A stretch of 64,000 nt of DNA from Novosphingobium sp. (GCF_030696665.1 NZ_JAUYRV010000046.1:124001-188000), one strand, 5' to 3'; positions 30,134-39,586 are shown, counted from the first letter of the stretch. Numbers and translations: made by a program. The notes: generated by a model from the sequence alone, not told the origin.

Positions 30134-31072
30134 CTACATAGTACGGCGCCCCAGCCTCCAGTCGCGCGGCGCTGCGCCAAACTGCTGGCGGAAGCACCGC
30201 GTGAAATAGGCGCTGTCGTTGAAGCCCAGTTCAAACGCGATCTCGGTGATGCTGGCATCCGGGCGTGCGACCAGTCGGTCGGCTGCGCGCTTCAGCCGCT
30301 GTTCCAGCACATAGGTGGTCGGCGTCGTACCCATCGCGGCGAACACGTTCTGCACGGTCCGCATGGAAATACGGCAGGCATCGGCAATCGATGCCGTGCG
30401 CAGTGAAGGGTCTTCAAGATGCGCGGCAACCATCGCCGTCACCCGCGCCCGAAGATCGTCGTCGCCGCCCATCGCCTGCGGCCGCTGCGCTCCACGCATG
30501 GCCATTGCGGCAAGGTCATAGAACACCGCGTTGACGCCGGTTTCCCACTCGGGGTCTTCACCCGCCCGCTCACCGTGCTGCCACAGCGAAAGCAGGAAAT
30601 CGTGGAACACCCGCCCGCCCGGCGTCGATCCGCACATGCGCTGCATCAGCGCATCGTCCACGCCCGGAAAGCGCTCAACCAGCGGTGCGCGCGGAAACTC
30701 CACCACCAGCATTTCATGGCCGCTTAGCTTGATGGAGTACGGCTCGTGCGGGCTGGCCAGCACGAAGTCACCCGGCTGCAGCGCACATTCCGCACGCTTC
30801 TGCGCATGCTCACTTGTGCCCCGGCATTGCAGGTGCAGGATCAGCCGCTCCTCATTCTGCGACAAGGGCGTACGCCCCACCCCGGAATGCGTGGAATCGG
30901 TGCGGATCATATCGAGTTGGCCAACCCGCCATGCCAGCATCCGCCCGGCAAAATCCTCACCCGGCACATTCACGAACGTGCCGGTGAAAACGCGGTCAGC
31001 AATCTCGTTCCAATACCGCGCGCGATCCTGCGGAGCCACATCGCCCGTGTTGAACTTGAGAAGCGCAGTCAT
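30134..31072 (-). CDS. AraC-family transcriptional regulator
   Basis: A 312-residue regulator; start at 31072 chosen because the N-terminal AraC-binding-like domain (MTALLKFNTGDVAPQDRARYWNEIADRVF) begins there. The C-terminal 100 residues contain two helix-turn-helices, RTASIADACRISMRTVQNVFAAMG and ASITEIAFELGFNDSAYFTRCFRQQFGAAPRDWR. This architecture is found in activators of aromatic catabolism such as FeaR and NphR. It lies between the MFS gene (25 bases upstream) and the TonB receptor operon, so it probably activates the latter. I did not find a convincing binding repeat in the 160-base gap 29974-30133. Confidence 0.9.
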   Translation of the reverse strand: MTALLKFNTGDVAPQDRARYWNEIADRVFTGTFVNVPGEDFAGRMLAWRVGQLDMIRTDSTHSGVGRTPLSQNEERLILHLQCRGTSEHAQKRAECALQPGDFVLASPHEPYSIKLSGHEMLVVEFPRAPLVERFPGVDDALMQRMCGSTPGGRVFHDFLLSLWQHGERAGEDPEWETGVNAVFYDLAAMAMRGAQRPQAMGGDDDLRARVTAMVAAHLEDPSLRTASIADACRISMRTVQNVFAAMGTTPTTYVLEQRLKRAADRLVARPDASITEIAFELGFNDSAYFTRCFRQQFGAAPRDWRLGRRTM

Positions 31073-31097
31073 CGTTCTTCTCCCGCTTTCGTGAGGC

Positions 31098-32348
31098 TCA
31101 GGCAAATGCCGGAGCGGCGCGCCGCGCGACGACGCGCGGTGCGGATTCAATCAGTCCCAGTGTGCAAATTCCTGCCAGCACCGCGCAGACCAGCATCAGC
31201 CACAGCGGTGCGGCCAAGCCGTAAACGTCGGCCATCGCGCCTGCGAAAAGTGGCGCGAGCACGCCGCCCAGAACTTCGCCTGCCCCCATCACAACGCCGG
31301 TCAGTGTGGCGGTCAGGCGTGGATCAACAGATTCTGCCGGGATCGTCGCCATGAACATCGGGAACAGGCCGTTCAGCCCCCACCCGAAGAAGAAAATCGT
31401 CGCCAGCATCAGCGTCGAACCCTGATAATACAGCCCCGCCAGCGGCAGGATCACCCCGAGGAACGAAAAGAAGATCATCACCGGCCGCCGCCCGATGGCG
31501 TCAGAGATGGCAGGAACCACAAAGCTGCCCAGCCCCGCCGAAATCCCCAGCGTCGCCATCAGCCAGCCCATCGTTTCAGGATCGAACCCGCGCGCCTTGG
31601 TCAGGAACAGCGGCATAAACGCCCAGCAAACCACCAGATAGGACACGAGCAATATCGAGATCATCGCGCACAGGATCACGTTGCGGTGGCGAAACGCCTC
31701 ACGCAGTGTCACCGTCGGGGCGGCTTCATCATGCACCTCCGCAGGCGGTTCGCGCAGGGTGAACCAGATCAACGCAGCCGTTACCAAGCCCGGCAAGGCA
31801 GCAAGGTAGAACCCCGTGCGCCAACCCACCGCCACAGCCACCGGCACCAGCAGCAGCGGCGCAAGTCCCGATCCCAGCAGGTTCGACCCAAGGTTCTGCG
31901 CTACGCCCATCGCCAGCCCGCGCCGCTCAGGGGCAACTTCGGCGACGATCATCGAATGGCTGACCGGCATCACGCCACCTTCAGCCGCCCCCATCAGCAG
32001 GCGCGCGCCCAGCAGCATCAGGAACGATGACGCAGCGCCCGATATGAACGAGCACAGGCAGAACGCCACCGTGGCCACCACGATCACCGGCTTGCGCGAT
32101 CCCAGCTTGTCAGAAATCCGCCCGACCGCCAGCCCGGAAAGCGCCCAGGTGAGCGATAATGCAGAGCTGAACATGCCCACTTGCGTATTGCTCAGTTGCA
32201 GGTCCGGTTGAACGAACGGCATCAGGAAGTTGAGCGCGTTGCGATCAAAGAACAGGATGCCGAAATTGAGGCTCAGCAGCGCAGTTACCCAGATCTGGTA
32301 ACCCCCGCCCCGCGCCTTTTCGGCCTTGTTATCCGCCCTGCCCAACAT
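31098..32348 (-). CDS. MFS transporter, aromatic acid/anion symporter type
   Basis: A 416-residue, 12-helix carrier. The ATG at 32348 follows GGGAGAAAG; a start at 32390 is also possible. Features are FGILFFDRNALNFLMPFVQPDLQLSNTQVGM, GRISDKLGSRKPVIV and GAAEGGVMPVSHSMIVAEVAPERRG, as in the anion:cation symporter group that imports organic and aromatic acids. It lies downstream of the VOC and MDR genes and upstream of the AraC gene, and probably supplies the substrate of the IclR-controlled pathway. Confidence 0.88.
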   Translation of the reverse strand: MLGRADNKAEKARGGGYQIWVTALLSLNFGILFFDRNALNFLMPFVQPDLQLSNTQVGMFSSALSLTWALSGLAVGRISDKLGSRKPVIVVATVAFCLCSFISGAASSFLMLLGARLLMGAAEGGVMPVSHSMIVAEVAPERRGLAMGVAQNLGSNLLGSGLAPLLLVPVAVAVGWRTGFYLAALPGLVTAALIWFTLREPPAEVHDEAAPTVTLREAFRHRNVILCAMISILLVSYLVVCWAFMPLFLTKARGFDPETMGWLMATLGISAGLGSFVVPAISDAIGRRPVMIFFSFLGVILPLAGLYYQGSTLMLATIFFFGWGLNGLFPMFMATIPAESVDPRLTATLTGVVMGAGEVLGGVLAPLFAGAMADVYGLAAPLWLMLVCAVLAGICTLGLIESAPRVVARRAAPAFA

Positions 32349-32466
32349 CGCTTTCTCCCAAAATCCTTCTCGCCGGTCAGTTGCCGACATTGCCTTCGTT
32401 CTAGGTCGCCTTGTCACTCCTCTCTTGCATTGGCGCGCATCTCGACCGGGACCAGCGCGCAACGGA

Positions 32467-33012
32467 TCAAATGAATGGCCGTACCGGGTCCGAACCATCC
32501 CAGTCCTGCGAAGCGCGCCACATCGCGGTAAAATGCACGTCCATCCCGGGCGTTGCGGGGATCAGTTCCAGAAAGCCGGGAGCCGCTGCATCGCCACCTT
32601 CAAGATAGGCCACGCTGCCCCCGGTCGGCACGGCCGCCTTGAAAGCCAGCGAATATCCCCGCGCCAGATAGTCCGGCAGCGCTGCGTCCACGTCAGCACA
32701 GGCAATCCCGAAGTGGTGGAAGCCGTATCCGCGCTGCTCGATCGTCTCGCGATAGACCGAAGGATTGGCGTCCAGTGGCTGGATCAGTTCGATCTGCATG
32801 TGCCCGACAAAGCCCATCGCAATGGTCACATCGGCAGTGGAAAGCTCACCCCGGTAAAACTGCTCAGCACTCAGAAAATGGTTGAGCAAGAAGAACGGCC
32901 CCGCCGCGCAATCGCGCTGAAAATGCGCAATCGAAGCGCGCACGTCCTCCACCACGAAAGCGGTCTGCATCACGCCCCCAAAGGGCTGACCAAAGCCAAG
33001 CATCTGCCTCAT
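32467..33012 (-). CDS. VOC/glyoxalase-superfamily protein
   Basis: A 181-residue protein starting at 33012 behind GAGAGGG. Two beta-alpha-beta-beta-beta units are visible: GGVMQTAFVVEDVRASIAHFQRDCAAGPFF and GFHHFGIACADVDAALPDYLARG, with GHMQIELIQP and PGFLELIPATPG supplying probable His/Glu metal ligands. The closest family in pattern is Glyoxalase_4 (methylmalonyl-CoA epimerase and ring-cleavage relatives). It is between the MDR reductase and the MFS carrier. Its role could be an epimerase, isomerase or dioxygenase; I cannot choose. Confidence 0.82.
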   Translation of the reverse strand: MRQMLGFGQPFGGVMQTAFVVEDVRASIAHFQRDCAAGPFFLLNHFLSAEQFYRGELSTADVTIAMGFVGHMQIELIQPLDANPSVYRETIEQRGYGFHHFGIACADVDAALPDYLARGYSLAFKAAVPTGGSVAYLEGGDAAAPGFLELIPATPGMDVHFTAMWRASQDWDGSDPVRPFI

Positions 33013-33065
33013 TTTACCCTCTCCGCGCCCCGCCTCTGCCGTGCGGCATCACCAAAACTTCGCGC

Positions 33066-34079
33066 CTAAAGCGTTATGGCCACTTTCCCGAACAGCCCCG
33101 CTGATGATTGATAGGCAAAGGCGTCCTTCAGCCCCTCCATCGCAAAGCTGCGGTCCACCACCGGCTTGATCCCATGCGCATCGATGAAGGCATTAAGCCG
33201 CTGCGCCATGCCCTTGGACCCCACGAAGATCCCCCGGATCGATGCGCCCTTGAACATCAGCCCATGCGGGCTGGTATCACCCTCGCGCGTCAACACGCCG
33301 ATCAGCGCAATCTCTCCGGCAAAGCCAACGGCGGCGATAGACTGCTTGAGCGTCCCCGCCCCGCCAACTTCCACAACCTTATCCACACCCCCGCCAGCGA
33401 TCCGTGCCGCCTCAGCGCCCCATTCGGGCGTGGTGCGGTAATTGATCACATGATCGGCACCCAGCGCCTTCACGCGCTCCAGCTTTTCATCAGACGAAGA
33501 CGTCGCAATCACCGTTGCGCCCGCCGCCTTGGCAATCTGCAAAGCCAGCAGCGAAACGCCGCCGGTGCCCAGCACCAGCACGGTATCCCCCGCCTTCACC
33601 GGGCGAGGCCCCTCCATCAGCGCGTTCCAAGCCGTCACGCCAGCGCAAGGCAGGCACGCGGCCTCGGTAAAGTCGAGCGTCTCCGCCAGCTTCACCACGC
33701 CATGCTCTGGCAGCACGACCATGTCCTGCAGCATCCCCGGCGCAGGCGGCGCACCCAGCGCCACGCCCATTCCGGGATTGGGCAGCCCGTCCATCCAGTC
33801 CTGAAAGAAGATCCCCGCAACCCGGTCGCCCACGGCCAGCGAGGTAACGCCCGCACCCACCGCCACAACCTCGCCGGCACCGTCAGACAGCGGCACAGTG
33901 TCCTGCTGCACCACACCGCCCATATAGAGGCCCAACGGTATGATCTGGTCACGGAAGTTCAGCGAACACGCCCGCACCCGCACCGCCACTTCGCCTGCAC
34001 CGGGCGCTGGCTCTGCCGCCTCGACGAGCTTCAGCCCGTCAAGCGAGGTTGATCCTGCAGAAATCAGCCACTGGCGCAT
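33066..34079 (-). CDS. MDR-family NAD(P)H oxidoreductase (quinone reductase-like, zinc-free)
   Basis: A 337-residue dehydrogenase; ATG at 34079 behind GGGAGAG. CSLNFRDQIIPLG replaces the zinc-binding Cys region, so no catalytic zinc is expected. The cofactor motif is VLGTGGVSLLALQIAKAAGATVIATSSSDEKLERVKALGADHVINY, and the Ser-rich site suggests NADPH. Relatives reduce enones, quinones or acyl double bonds. It is the first gene of the minus-strand unit next to the IclR gene, with an operator-like palindrome upstream at 34148. Confidence 0.88.
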   Translation of the reverse strand: MRQWLISAGSTSLDGLKLVEAAEPAPGAGEVAVRVRACSLNFRDQIIPLGLYMGGVVQQDTVPLSDGAGEVVAVGAGVTSLAVGDRVAGIFFQDWMDGLPNPGMGVALGAPPAPGMLQDMVVLPEHGVVKLAETLDFTEAACLPCAGVTAWNALMEGPRPVKAGDTVLVLGTGGVSLLALQIAKAAGATVIATSSSDEKLERVKALGADHVINYRTTPEWGAEAARIAGGGVDKVVEVGGAGTLKQSIAAVGFAGEIALIGVLTREGDTSPHGLMFKGASIRGIFVGSKGMAQRLNAFIDAHGIKPVVDRSFAMEGLKDAFAYQSSAGLFGKVAITL

Positions 34080-34147
34080 TATTTTTCTCTCCCTGTCCGG
34101 AGAGCATCACCGATTCAGGGCCAAGAGATAATCAGCAGGACAAACCG

Positions 34148-34164
34148 ATTTCACCAGATGAAAC
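34148..34164. promoter_or_regulatory. Predicted IclR operator before the MDR/VOC/MFS unit
   Basis: TTTCA and TGAAA are inverted repeats 5 bases apart. The 17 bases share TTTCACC-N3-TG-N-AAC with the site at 35003-35023. It lies just after the IclR stop codon and 69 bases before the MDR start. Confidence 0.6.
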
Positions 34165-34965
34165 TTAATTGGGCTTCTGTTCCAAAGCCGCCCCGATTGC
34201 CCGTGCCGTAGCCTTCAGCGCGTCAAGATGCCGCTGCACCACCGCCTCGTCCGCGCCGCGCCGTCCGGGCCAGGTCACGTTGATCGTGGCAATCGGCGAT
34301 CCCGCCACCATGATCGGCACAGCCATAGACCGCCGACCATCGCGCAGGATCATCTGTTTCGAACGGTCGGCCCACGGCAGCAGCGGATCGCGCGTGGCAT
34401 AACCGCGCTGGCGCACCGTCTGCAGCATCTGCCGCAGTTCTGCCTCGCTCCCCTCAGGCGGGTTGGCCGGGCGCAGCCGGTCGATGATCGAATCTCGCTC
34501 CGCATCCCCGCATGCCGCCAGGTAGGCCCGCCCCGTCGCCGTATGAATATACGACAGCTTGACGCCCACCGGACCCAGAATCGCAGAATCCAGTCTGAAC
34601 AGCGGGCTGTTCGTCTCCAGAATCTCCATATGATCGAGTCGCGGCGCTGCCAGCACCGATGGCCATGCGATCCGCGTGGACAGCGCCTTCATATGCGGTG
34701 ATGCGATCTCGGCGATGTGGGCCGGAGACGTGACCAGCGCTCGCTCCACCCGGTCCACATGCGGCAGATAGGCCCCATCGGCCAGCCTTTGCCAGACCAG
34801 CCCCTTCTGCCCCAAAGTCACCAGCATCCGCAGCAATGTGGCCTTCGCCAGCCCTGTTGCCTGATGCAACTCATGCAAACTTGCTGCTTTTCTGGTCTGC
34901 ACTTCAATAAGCACATCCAGCCCACGCTCAAGCGCGCGGACAGTTTTCACCCGCCGTTCCAGCAT
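34165..34965 (-). CDS. IclR-family transcriptional regulator
   Basis: A 266-residue regulator; the ATG at 34965 is preferred over 34971 because GGGAGAG then has a six-base spacing. The N-terminal winged helix is RALERGLDVLIEVQTRKAASLHELHQATGLAKATLLRMLVTLGQKGLV; the C-terminal effector domain shows LSTRIAWPSVLAAPRLDHMEILE and GRRSMAVPIMVAGSPIATINVTWPG. IclR proteins mostly control aromatic and organic-acid catabolism. It lies between two divergent catabolic units, each with a copy of the same palindrome, and so is the probable switch for both. Confidence 0.92.
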   Translation of the reverse strand: MLERRVKTVRALERGLDVLIEVQTRKAASLHELHQATGLAKATLLRMLVTLGQKGLVWQRLADGAYLPHVDRVERALVTSPAHIAEIASPHMKALSTRIAWPSVLAAPRLDHMEILETNSPLFRLDSAILGPVGVKLSYIHTATGRAYLAACGDAERDSIIDRLRPANPPEGSEAELRQMLQTVRQRGYATRDPLLPWADRSKQMILRDGRRSMAVPIMVAGSPIATINVTWPGRRGADEAVVQRHLDALKATARAIGAALEQKPN

Positions 34966-35002
34966 CCTCATCTCTCCCGGCTGTTGACCTATGGCAAAAT
35001 CG

Positions 35003-35023
35003 GCGTTTCACCTTGTGGAACGC
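35003..35023. promoter_or_regulatory. Predicted IclR operator before the UPF0261/carboxylase operon
   Basis: GCGTTTCAC and GTGGAACGC face each other across CTT; eight of nine base pairs match. It lies 72 bases before the UPF0261 start and 38 bases upstream of the iclR start, so it could control both directions. Confidence 0.65.
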
Positions 35024-35094
35024 AAAATCCCGAAACCCCCGTGCAATGTCAACCACTCTGTCGCACCAATGGGGAACGGAGAGGATAACAACGA

Positions 35095-36327
35095 ATGACC
35101 ACCCCATCTCAGAACAGGCCAAGCGTCCTGTTCATTTGCACGCAGGATACCAAGGAAGAAGAAGCGCACTTCACGCGGGCGGCGCTCGAAGCCGCCGGAG
35201 TGGATGTCGTCCATCTCGATTCCAGCGTGCGCCGCACTGTCGGCGGTGCAGAGATCGCACCTGAAGCAGTTGCGCAAGCAGCAGGCATGACCATCGAACA
35301 AGTCCGCGCACTGGGCCACGAGGGAAAGTGTCAGGGCGTTATGATTCGGGGTGCCATCGCTGCCGCCCACGCATGGGACGCCAAGGCCCCCGTATCCGGC
35401 ATCCTCGCTGTCGGAGGCTCAATGGGTTCCGCGCTTGCCGGTGCGCTCATGCAAAGCTTCCCTTACGGCCTGCCCAAGCTGATCGTCTCCACAATGGCCT
35501 CTGGCTTCACCAAGCCCTACATGGGCGTGAAAGACATCGCGATGATGAACGCGGTGACCGATATTTCGGGCATCAACACCATCAGCCGCGACGTTTTCCG
35601 CAACGCTGCCAATGCCGTGGCTGGCATGGCCAAGGGCTATGACCGCGATAAAGGCCCAGCCAAGCCGCTGGTCCTGATCACTACGCTCGGCACCACCGAA
35701 GCCAGCGTGAAGCGCATCCGCCAATCGCTTGAATCCGATGGCTGCGAAGTCATGGTGTTCCACTCCTCGGGTGCCGGCGGCCCCACGCTCGATGCGCTGG
35801 CGCAGGACAAGGACGTGGCGCTGGTGCTCGACCTGTCACTGACCGAAATTCTCGATCACCTGTTTGGTGGACTTGCGGATTCCGGCCCCGATCGCGGCAA
35901 GGCGGCACTGGCCAAGGGCATCCCCACGATCATCGCGCCGGGCAATGCCGATTTCATCATCGGTGGCCCGCTCGAAGTGTCGGAAGTCCAGTTCCCCGGC
36001 CGTCGCTATCATGAACACAACCCGCAGCTCACCGCCGTGCGCACCACGGTTGAAGACCTGAAGCGCCTTGCCGATCACCTCGCCGCCAATGTGCGCGAGG
36101 CAAAAGGCCCGGTCCGCGTTTTCACCCCATTGGTCGGCTTTTCCAGCCATGACAGCGCACAGGGCCATTTGCAGGATCTTTCCGTCCCGCGTCCCTTCGC
36201 CGAATATCTGGCGCAGGTCATGCCGGAAAACGTACCTGTCCACGCCATCGATTCCCACTTCAACGACGAGGCCTTTTCCGATGCGGTGATTGCCGCCGCG
36301 CGTGAAATGCTGGCCGCAAAGAACTGA
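35095..36327 (+). CDS. UPF0261 / Tm-1-like ATP-binding domain protein
   Basis: A 410-residue protein; ATG at 35095 behind GGAGAGG. It begins PSVLFICTQDTKEEEAHFTRAALEAAGVDVVHLDSS, with AVGGSMGSALAGALMQSFPYGLPKLIVSTMASG in the middle and VPVHAIDSHFNDEAFSDA near the end, which is the full-length UPF0261 pattern. The plant Tm-1 N-terminal domain, of the same family, binds ATP; the bacterial function is not established. It is the first gene of the IclR-linked operon, seven bases ahead of the biotin carrier gene. A role in activating or handling the carboxylase substrate is inference. Confidence 0.85.
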   Translation: MTTPSQNRPSVLFICTQDTKEEEAHFTRAALEAAGVDVVHLDSSVRRTVGGAEIAPEAVAQAAGMTIEQVRALGHEGKCQGVMIRGAIAAAHAWDAKAPVSGILAVGGSMGSALAGALMQSFPYGLPKLIVSTMASGFTKPYMGVKDIAMMNAVTDISGINTISRDVFRNAANAVAGMAKGYDRDKGPAKPLVLITTLGTTEASVKRIRQSLESDGCEVMVFHSSGAGGPTLDALAQDKDVALVLDLSLTEILDHLFGGLADSGPDRGKAALAKGIPTIIAPGNADFIIGGPLEVSEVQFPGRRYHEHNPQLTAVRTTVEDLKRLADHLAANVREAKGPVRVFTPLVGFSSHDSAQGHLQDLSVPRPFAEYLAQVMPENVPVHAIDSHFNDEAFSDAVIAAAREMLAAKN

Positions 36328-36334
36328 TCAGCCC

Positions 36335-36781
36335 ATGACCGATGACCTTCCACTGACTCACGAAGATATTGCCGAAATCGCCGCGCTTCTCGAAAACTCG
36401 GGCTATCGCGAACTCGATCTCGCCACCCGCCGATTCCGTCTGAGAGTTGCCAAAGCCGAAGGCGGCGAAGGCGGCCTGACACAGGAATGGCAATGGGCAG
36501 GCGCATCGGGTGAAGTCGCCGCCGAAGCCGCGGTTGCGCAAGCCGATCCGCAGGCCATCTGCTCACCTCTGCCAGGCACGTTTTACCACGCGCCCCAGCC
36601 CGGCGCGCCGCCATTTGTGCAAGTTGGCGATGAAGTCGGCCCTGAAACGGTCATCGGCATTGTTGAAACGATGAAGCTGATGAATCCCGTCCACGCCGGG
36701 CGCAGCGGCACGATTGCTGAAATGATTGTTGCCGATGGCACGCTGGTCGCCAAGGGCCAAGCGCTGATGCGGCTTAGCTGA
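36335..36781 (+). CDS. Biotin carboxyl carrier protein of a catabolic carboxylase
   Basis: A 148-residue carrier with start ATG at 36335. The N-terminal half resembles the AccB dimer/partner region (IAEIAALLENSGYRELDLATRRFRLRV); the C-terminal half is a biotinyl domain with VIGIVETMKLMNPV, where K114 is the biotin site. Met-Lys-Leu rather than Met-Lys-Met is a common variant. The stop codon is one base before the biotin carboxylase ATG. Because the operon lacks AccA/AccD, this is not the fatty-acid acetyl-CoA carboxylase but a separate, inducible carboxylase. Confidence 0.92.
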   Translation: MTDDLPLTHEDIAEIAALLENSGYRELDLATRRFRLRVAKAEGGEGGLTQEWQWAGASGEVAAEAAVAQADPQAICSPLPGTFYHAPQPGAPPFVQVGDEVGPETVIGIVETMKLMNPVHAGRSGTIAEMIVADGTLVAKGQALMRLS

Positions 36782-36782
36782 C

Positions 36783-38117
36783 ATGATCCGCAAACTGTTC
36801 ATCGCCAATCGCGGAGAAATTGCCCTCCGCGTGATCCGCACCGCGCGCGCTATGGGGATTGAAACCGTCCTCGGCGCCTCTGCTGCCGATGTCGCCTCAC
36901 TGCCCGCACAGCTTGCCGATCAGGTAGAGATCGTCGGCCCCGGCCCATCTTCGCAAAGCTATCTGTCGGTCGAAAACGTGGTCGCCGCAGCCGTCCGTTC
37001 AGGTTGCGATGCCGTCCACCCCGGCTACGGCTTCCTGTCGGAAAACGCCACTTTCGCCCGCGCCATGCAGGCCAAAGGCATCCGCTTCGTCGGTCCCGAC
37101 ATCGCCACGCTAGAAGGCATGGGCGACAAGCTTGCCGCCCGCGCACTTGCGGTCGAAGCTGGCCTGCCCGTCCTTCCGGGCGGTGAAGCTGCCACCCGCG
37201 CCGATGTCCATACCCGTGCCGCGCAAACCGGCTATCCCCTGCTGCTCAAGGCCGTCTCCGGCGGCGGCGGGAAAGGCATGCGCCGGGTGGACCGCGCCGA
37301 AGACCTCGATACCGCGCTCGATATGGCGCAGGCCGAAGCGCAGGCCGCATTCGGCAACGCTGCAGTCTATGTCGAACGGTTCGTGGCGATGGGTCGCCAC
37401 GTCGAAGTGCAGTTGCTCGGTGACGGCACCAATGCGATCCACCTTGGCACCCGCGATTGCTCGATCCAGCGCCGCTTCCAAAAACTGGTTGAGGAAGCGC
37501 CTGCACCTGCGATGCCACTTGAAGCGCGTGAGGGTATCGAACAGGCCGCTGTCCGCCTTGCCCGCCATCTGGGCTATCGCGGCGCAGGAACGGCGGAATT
37601 CCTCGTCGATGCGACCGATTTCTCGTTCTATTTTCTCGAGTTGAACGCCCGCATCCAGGTGGAACACCCCGTTACCGAGGCGATCACCGGCGTAGATCTG
37701 GTTGAACAGCAACTGCTCGTCGCGATGGGCAAGGAACTGACGCTGACGCAGGCGATGATCCGCCCCACCGGCCACGCCATCGAAGTGCGCATCAATGCCG
37801 AAGACCCTGACGCCGATTTCCGCCCATCGCCGGGCCGCGCCACCCGCGCTGCATGGCCCGCAGGCGCAGGCGTGCGTGTCGATACCCACATTGGCCAGAA
37901 CGGCGAAGTTCCGCCGTTCTACGATTCGCTGATGGGTAAGCTCATCGTCCATGCAGCCACACGCGAAGAGGCGGTCGAACGGCTCGGCAAAGCGCTGGAA
38001 TCGCTGCACATCGAAGGCCTGCCCACCACTGCCCCGCTCCATCGCCGCATCGTTGCAGACCCGCGCTTCATTGCGGGCGGCGTCGATACAGGCTTCCTTA
38101 CGGGACTTGCCCAATGA
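36783..38117 (+). CDS. Biotin carboxylase subunit
   Basis: A 444-residue AccC-type subunit: IRKLFIANRGEIALRVIRTARAMGI, GCDAVHPGYGFLSENATFA, the ATP-grasp loop KAVSGGGGKGMRRV, RDCSIQRRFQKLVEEAPAP, and ELNARIQVEHPVTEAITGVDLVEQQL. It uses ATP and bicarbonate to carboxylate biotin on the carrier. It overlaps the carboxyltransferase by four bases (ATGA), so subunits are made in step. Confidence 0.95.
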   Translation: MIRKLFIANRGEIALRVIRTARAMGIETVLGASAADVASLPAQLADQVEIVGPGPSSQSYLSVENVVAAAVRSGCDAVHPGYGFLSENATFARAMQAKGIRFVGPDIATLEGMGDKLAARALAVEAGLPVLPGGEAATRADVHTRAAQTGYPLLLKAVSGGGGKGMRRVDRAEDLDTALDMAQAEAQAAFGNAAVYVERFVAMGRHVEVQLLGDGTNAIHLGTRDCSIQRRFQKLVEEAPAPAMPLEAREGIEQAAVRLARHLGYRGAGTAEFLVDATDFSFYFLELNARIQVEHPVTEAITGVDLVEQQLLVAMGKELTLTQAMIRPTGHAIEVRINAEDPDADFRPSPGRATRAAWPAGAGVRVDTHIGQNGEVPPFYDSLMGKLIVHAATREEAVERLGKALESLHIEGLPTTAPLHRRIVADPRFIAGGVDTGFLTGLAQ

Positions 38118-39586
38118 CCGAGATACGTCTTGTTGACGTCACCATGCGCGATGGCAACCAAAGCCTGTGGGGCGCTACCGGCCTCAACACTGCGCATATG
38201 CTGCAAGCCGCTGCACTCACGGAAGCCTGTGGTTTCCGCGCAGTAGACTTCACGTCGTCCAGCCACATGGCCGTCGCAGTCCGCTATTTCCGCAACAATC
38301 CGTGGGAGCGTCTGCGCCGCATGGCCGCCGCCATGCCCACCACGCCGCTGCAATTCATCACCACCGGCCTGCGCTTCATTGCGTGGCAGCAGGCGGACCC
38401 GGAATTCATGCGCCTCGTCTATCGCACGCTGCAGTTGAACGGCGTGGGCCGCTTCGTCCTGCTCGATCCGATGCACGAAGTGCCCGCCGTGATCGAGACT
38501 GCCAAGCTGGTGAAGCAGGAGGGCAATGGCGAAGTCATGGCGGCGCTCACCTTCACGCTCTCGGATATTCACACCGACCAGTTCTACGCCAATTTTGCCC
38601 GCGCCGTCGGGCAAAGCCCGGACATCGACCTGTTCTACATCAAAGACCCGGCGGGCCTCCTCTCCGTAGACCGCGCCCGCACGCTGGTCCCTGCGGTGAA
38701 AGCCGCCATCGGTAATCGTCCGCTGGAAATTCACTCCCACACCACCGTTGGCTTGGGCATGATGACCAGTCTGGAAGCCGCAAAACTCGGCATTTCGGCC
38801 ATCCACGTCGGTGTCGGACCGGGCGGTGATGGCTCATCCTTGCCCGAAGCCAACCGCATGGTCGCCAACCTTGAAGAAGCAGGCTTTGAAGTCGGCATAG
38901 ACCGGGCGGCCCTGAAACGCCTCACCACCTATTGGCAGCGAGTCGCGCTGGCAGAAGGTCTTCCGCCGGGCATGCCGCAGAATTTTGATGCCAGCTTCCT
39001 GCGCCACCAGATTGCAGGCGGTGTGATGACCACCATCGCGCGCCAGTTGGACGAACTCGGCCTGTCAGACCGGATGGACGCGGTGATCGCTGAAACCGGG
39101 CAGGTCCGCGCCGATCTCGGCTACCCGATCATGGTCACGCCGTTCCCGCAGATGGTCATGACGCAGGCGCTGTACAACGTGATCGGGGACCGGCGCTATG
39201 CGCAGGTTTCGGATCAGGTGATCCGCTATTGCATGGGCAAGTTCGGCAAGCCCACCTCGCCGGTCGATCACACGGTACTGGCCACGATCATGGACCGCCC
39301 GCGTTCGCGCGAATTGGAAAATGAACCGATGTTTCCGGCACTTGCAGACTTGCGCCGCCAGTTCGGAAGCAACCTGCCAGATGAGGAATTCCTCCTTCGC
39401 GCGGTCATGCCGGGCGAACAGGTCGATGCCATGCTCGCTGCCGGTCGTTCGCGCGCCACCTACTCGCCGCACGCTGCGCCAATCCTTTCGCTGCTGCGTC
39501 AACTCGCGGCAAAGCCCCACGCACGCGACATTGTGGTCGAGCGTGATGGCTTCCGTCTTGCCCTCCATGCTGGAGCATCGCTTTGA
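38114..39586 (+). CDS. Biotin-dependent carboxyltransferase subunit (pyruvate/oxaloacetate type)
   Basis: A 490-residue TIM-barrel transferase of the HMGL-like/PYC group. LVDVTMRDGNQSLWG provides the metal Asp, FYIKDPAGLLS the Lys that is carbamylated in this family (normally KDMAG), and EIHSHTTVG the two metal His. It has the C-terminal conserved carboxylase region but no fused biotinyl domain, so it works with the separate carrier at 36335. Family substrates are pyruvate, oxaloacetate and, for the Acv/Hpe-type enzymes, aryl methyl ketones. Gene context with a HAD phosphatase favours a ketone over pyruvate, as inference. Confidence 0.9.
   Translation: MTEIRLVDVTMRDGNQSLWGATGLNTAHMLQAAALTEACGFRAVDFTSSSHMAVAVRYFRNNPWERLRRMAAAMPTTPLQFITTGLRFIAWQQADPEFMRLVYRTLQLNGVGRFVLLDPMHEVPAVIETAKLVKQEGNGEVMAALTFTLSDIHTDQFYANFARAVGQSPDIDLFYIKDPAGLLSVDRARTLVPAVKAAIGNRPLEIHSHTTVGLGMMTSLEAAKLGISAIHVGVGPGGDGSSLPEANRMVANLEEAGFEVGIDRAALKRLTTYWQRVALAEGLPPGMPQNFDASFLRHQIAGGVMTTIARQLDELGLSDRMDAVIAETGQVRADLGYPIMVTPFPQMVMTQALYNVIGDRRYAQVSDQVIRYCMGKFGKPTSPVDHTVLATIMDRPRSRELENEPMFPALADLRRQFGSNLPDEEFLLRAVMPGEQVDAMLAAGRSRATYSPHAAPILSLLRQLAAKPHARDIVVERDGFRLALHAGASL

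Noticed and set aside
37110..38114. Minus-strand open frame opposite the biotin carboxylase
   Set aside because: Shadow frame; the biotin carboxylase motifs are unambiguous on the plus strand.
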